Part shown: positions 61,160 to 64,000 of the stretch, one piece after another
Position numbering within the stretch: the stretch's first letter is position 1
Layout of the letters: every line of letters begins with the position of its first letter
Assembly (NCBI RefSeq): GCF_002234675.1
Contig: NC_019866.2
Location: 3,764,642-3,828,641, forward strand
Direction: 5' to 3'
Length of the DNA stretch: 64,000 nucleotides
Origin: Oryzias latipes
Lineage: Eukaryota; Chordata; Actinopteri; Beloniformes; Adrianichthyidae
Position numbers and translations under genes: made by a program
The notes under the pieces: generated by a model
What the model saw: only the letters and a program-made list of their open reading frames with translations
Database searches by the model: none
What the model was told of the DNA's origin: nothing

Positions 61160-63311
61160 TAAAACCACTGAAATGACGCTCCTAGAACCAAAATAAAGTT
61201 CCAATTAGGCTTTTATTTTGAAAGAGCCAAACCCTGTGTTGTTCCATTCATTCCCTGCTTGACACTGAAATCCACACCTTGAAATTGCATCCATAAATAA
61301 TCTTCATCCACTGTTGCTGCACATATGAGGTCGCACACTCCACGCTCTCCTCTGCCGCTCGAGCCGCCCGCTCCCAAAGTCGGAGCTTTTTGTCCCGAGC
61401 AGGTGATGCACCCAACACCATCTATGGTCGCGTCTATTTCAAGTGCCATGTCCCTGCTCCCCCCCACGCTGGTCCTGAGCCAAGCCGACAAAGTCAGGCG
61501 TGGACGGTCCATCTTGAAGCCTGCAGGCTTTTTTTTCTCTGTTCGTATGCAAAGCAAGGCAGCACCTGAAGCTTAATGTTACATCATGGAGGCTCCACCT
61601 GAGCGGATCGGCATTGTTAATTCACCAACTTCCAAACGTGAAGGTATCAGGACGGGGCTGTCGGTGAGGGTCAGATGGCTACGCTGAACTGTAGTTAAGA
61701 GTTTGCAGGTGAGCCCGGATCATGACAGGCGCTGCTGTCACCTGAGTGACCGCCGGCACGCCTGACAGCCCCACCTGGAGAATTTCAGACATGATACTGC
61801 TGAGCGCGCTGCGGACAACCGTCCATGAGGAGGAATAGAGAAAGCAGAAGAAGAAACAAATGTGTGCTTTTGTCAAGAATAAACACAGAAAAAATAGCTC
61901 CTGTTTATCTTTGGCTGCAAAGATTGTTAATATAAACTCCGACTTGCATTAAATTATTATAAATATTGTGAGAAAATAAGCTAACAATGACATTTGGGGC
62001 CAAAGCAAAACTTCTCTAAAGCTTTTTCTCTTTCAAATAAATAAAAAATCCTTTAATTCATCATTAAATTCCAACATAAAACGAATAAAATACCTAGTAT
62101 TTACCACAACTTTATATCATTTTTGTTTTACACACCAACATCTGGACTGCAAAGCTCACAGCAAAGGATTTGGGGCTAAAAGATTCTGCTAAAATGATGC
62201 AGAAGAGATGGAAAAGTCCACAGAAGCTGACCAATCAGAGCTGATGAGCCAATCTGGAAAATGTTTGTACCTTTTCCTGGGAGTGACTAGTTTGATTTAT
62301 TTATGTAGCCGTTGTTTAACCAGATCCACAGATCTCTTTTTCAAAGGAGCCCTGGTCTAAAGGGAAATTACTGCACAACCCAGACATTTCATCTACAAAA
62401 CATCCCAGTGGAAATAAAGCCACAGGATGTATTTCAACTTTTTTTATATATATATATTAAATCAACAACCACAATATAAGATGAGCAACAACCTTCAAAG
62501 GAATTTCAGCTTTTGGGAGAAACAGTGTATTAGGGCATGTACGGATGATTATTTTTTATTTTAAAACTGCTAAAAACAAGAAGGTTAAGGTGAAAAAAAT
62601 AAGGCAGAAAAACATCCCATTTATGTAAGAAATAGATCTTTCAGGATTTTATGATGCTCAAAATTTAAACTCTATTAACTTTATGACATTATCATTATGT
62701 CAAACAAAAAAAAAAATTTAGCCATTTTGGTCATGAAATGATAAATTAAGAAAGATATTAAAAAAAAGTCCACCCTAACATTGATCAGTTAGTTAGTAAC
62801 ACAACTATTACATGAAGCTACAATGTTAAATTAGAAATTCTACAAGAACCGATATAAATCTATATTTGCTATGTTTTCTCATTAAAACAACAACTAAATA
62901 AGTCAAATTTTGAACTCCAACATTCAATTTGCAATAAAACGTATTTTCATTAAATGTTGTTAAATTGTATATCCAAAAACAAAATGTATTATTAAAAAAA
63001 TAAAAATAAAGTCTTCTTTTTGTCTTTTTGACACAAACTGCCTTAAAAGAACATTAATCTATAGAACTGATCATTTTATTTTTTTAAATAAAGATTGATT
63101 TAATTTTTTTAAAACCCAGCCTAACGTTTTAAAAGAAAAAAACAATGATTACAAAAACAGTTTAATCATTTAACTTTTAAGGCTATTAGTGTTGAAACTC
63201 TTACTTATGAAAGAATAAAATAATATTTCTCCATTTAGACTCAGTAATGTGGTGTGGTGTAAAATAAAATGCAAAAATAAACTTTTGTCTACTGATCTGT
63301 CTAAAATTAGT
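61160..63311. other. Presumed upstream intron of paqr4, nothing coding supported
   Basis: Searched on the minus strand for the expected first exon (a motif like HNELGNIYTH) without success. The rest is AT-rich with short random frames. Confidence 0.45.
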
Positions 63312-63312
63312 C

Positions 63313-64000
63313 AAAGACCCACTCCGATGATCCTTTGATCTATTTTCAAAGCGTTTTTTAATTATGATTGCACAGTTTTTAGACAAAATCTAAAATCTGT
63401 GTCGTTTTCTAGGACTTAGTTTCTGCAGAGCGGCAGGAGTTCATTAGAAACTCACCTCTGAGTTGTGGGCAGGACTGTTGGTGCAAGTAAGCCCCGCCCC
63501 CATTTCCTGTCATCTATCTGTTTACGTGCTCTCCCGCTAGTTTACAGCTCCTTACCACCTCCAACCTAACATTACTATGTGGCCGTACAGTTTGGAGCCA
63601 GATTCCAGCTCAGAAGAGGAAAACAAAGATGTACATGAATCTATGTGTCTGCAAGTGGATGCATCGGAATGGAGCAGGGCAGGGCCGTTTTACGCATTGA
63701 CTGTATAATAGAACTGGACTGAGCGCGTGTGACTTCAACCATAGAAAATACCATACCTCCATTTAAATGAAGTACATTCGGTCACCATTTTTCCGTGATA
63801 CAACCACGTTGGAGCCAGACGTCAATCACTGATCTGAGTTGGTCTGAGTCAGCGTTTCTATGGTAACAGCTGTTGGCTTTTGGGAGTTTGCTGAAAGCGG
63901 CTCAGGAGAATCCATCAATGAAACGTTTGAGGTGGGAACCACTGGCTTTTACTGAGGCATCTGATTGGTCAGTGATTAACTTAGGATAAAGAAAAAATAA
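63313..64000 (+). repeat. Long copy (I) of the AAAGACCCACTC family, cut by the window end
   Basis: It starts CAAAGACCCACTCCGATGATC and shows 'TCTGCAGAGCGGCAGGAG' and 'GTCTGCAAGTGGATGCATC'. It then carries the extra segment also seen in the copy at 2.5-3.4 kb ('GTTTCTATGGTAACAGC', 'TTTTACTGAGGCATCTGATT'). The right end lies outside the window. Confidence 0.78.

Noticed and set aside
61213-61557. 114-aa minus-strand frame as the first exon of paqr4
   Set aside because: It lacks the expected NELGNIYTH-type motif and has no donor in the right phase. The sequence does not resemble a PAQR N-terminus.

Overview
This is a window of vertebrate nuclear DNA, almost certainly from a teleost fish and probably a percomorph. 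Several things point that way. Its genes are intron-containing with GT/AG junctions, it carries a non-LTR retrotransposon of the RTE type, and it has many small TIR-type (MITE-like) repeats. The encoded proteins are recognisable orthologues of vertebrate proteins. A medaka-like fish is possible, but the sequence alone does not prove it.

Layout from left to right. 1-7.1 kb holds no gene I can support. 7.2-19.3 kb (minus) holds kmt5c, a SET-domain histone H4K20 methyltransferase with eight coding exons, one of only 20 nt and a giant 4.9-kb last exon. 20.5-23.8 kb is a nearly complete RTE-like LINE (minus) with one frameshift. 24.1-26.0 kb is a 1.9-kb foldback element with roughly 700-bp inverted arms around a GC-rich core. 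29.2-37.5 kb (minus) is ppp1ca, a complete seven-exon PP1 catalytic subunit of 330 aa. 38.2-41.1 kb holds a convergent pair of transposon-type genes: a frameshifted THAP-domain ORF (plus) and a decaying multi-exon SWIM zinc-finger gene (minus). 41.3-43.6 kb is repeats. 45.3-46.0 kb (plus) is a two-exon claudin. 46.8-51.1 kb (minus) is a complete ten-exon type I coronin, probably coro1a, tail-to-tail with the claudin. 57.0-59.9 kb (minus) holds the last two exons of paqr4, whose first exon lies to the right of the window.

The five cellular genes do not form one pathway. They are a chromatin modifier, a phosphatase, a tight-junction protein, an actin regulator and a membrane receptor-like protein. 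The space between and inside them is filled by small repeats. The most abundant is a family with AAAGACCCACTC ends, present in at least eight copies. I rebuilt the exons by hand from splice signals, reading frame and remembered family sequences. Exon boundaries that keep frame through whole proteins (kmt5c, ppp1ca, coro1a, claudin) are solid. UTRs, promoters and repeat edges are approximate.
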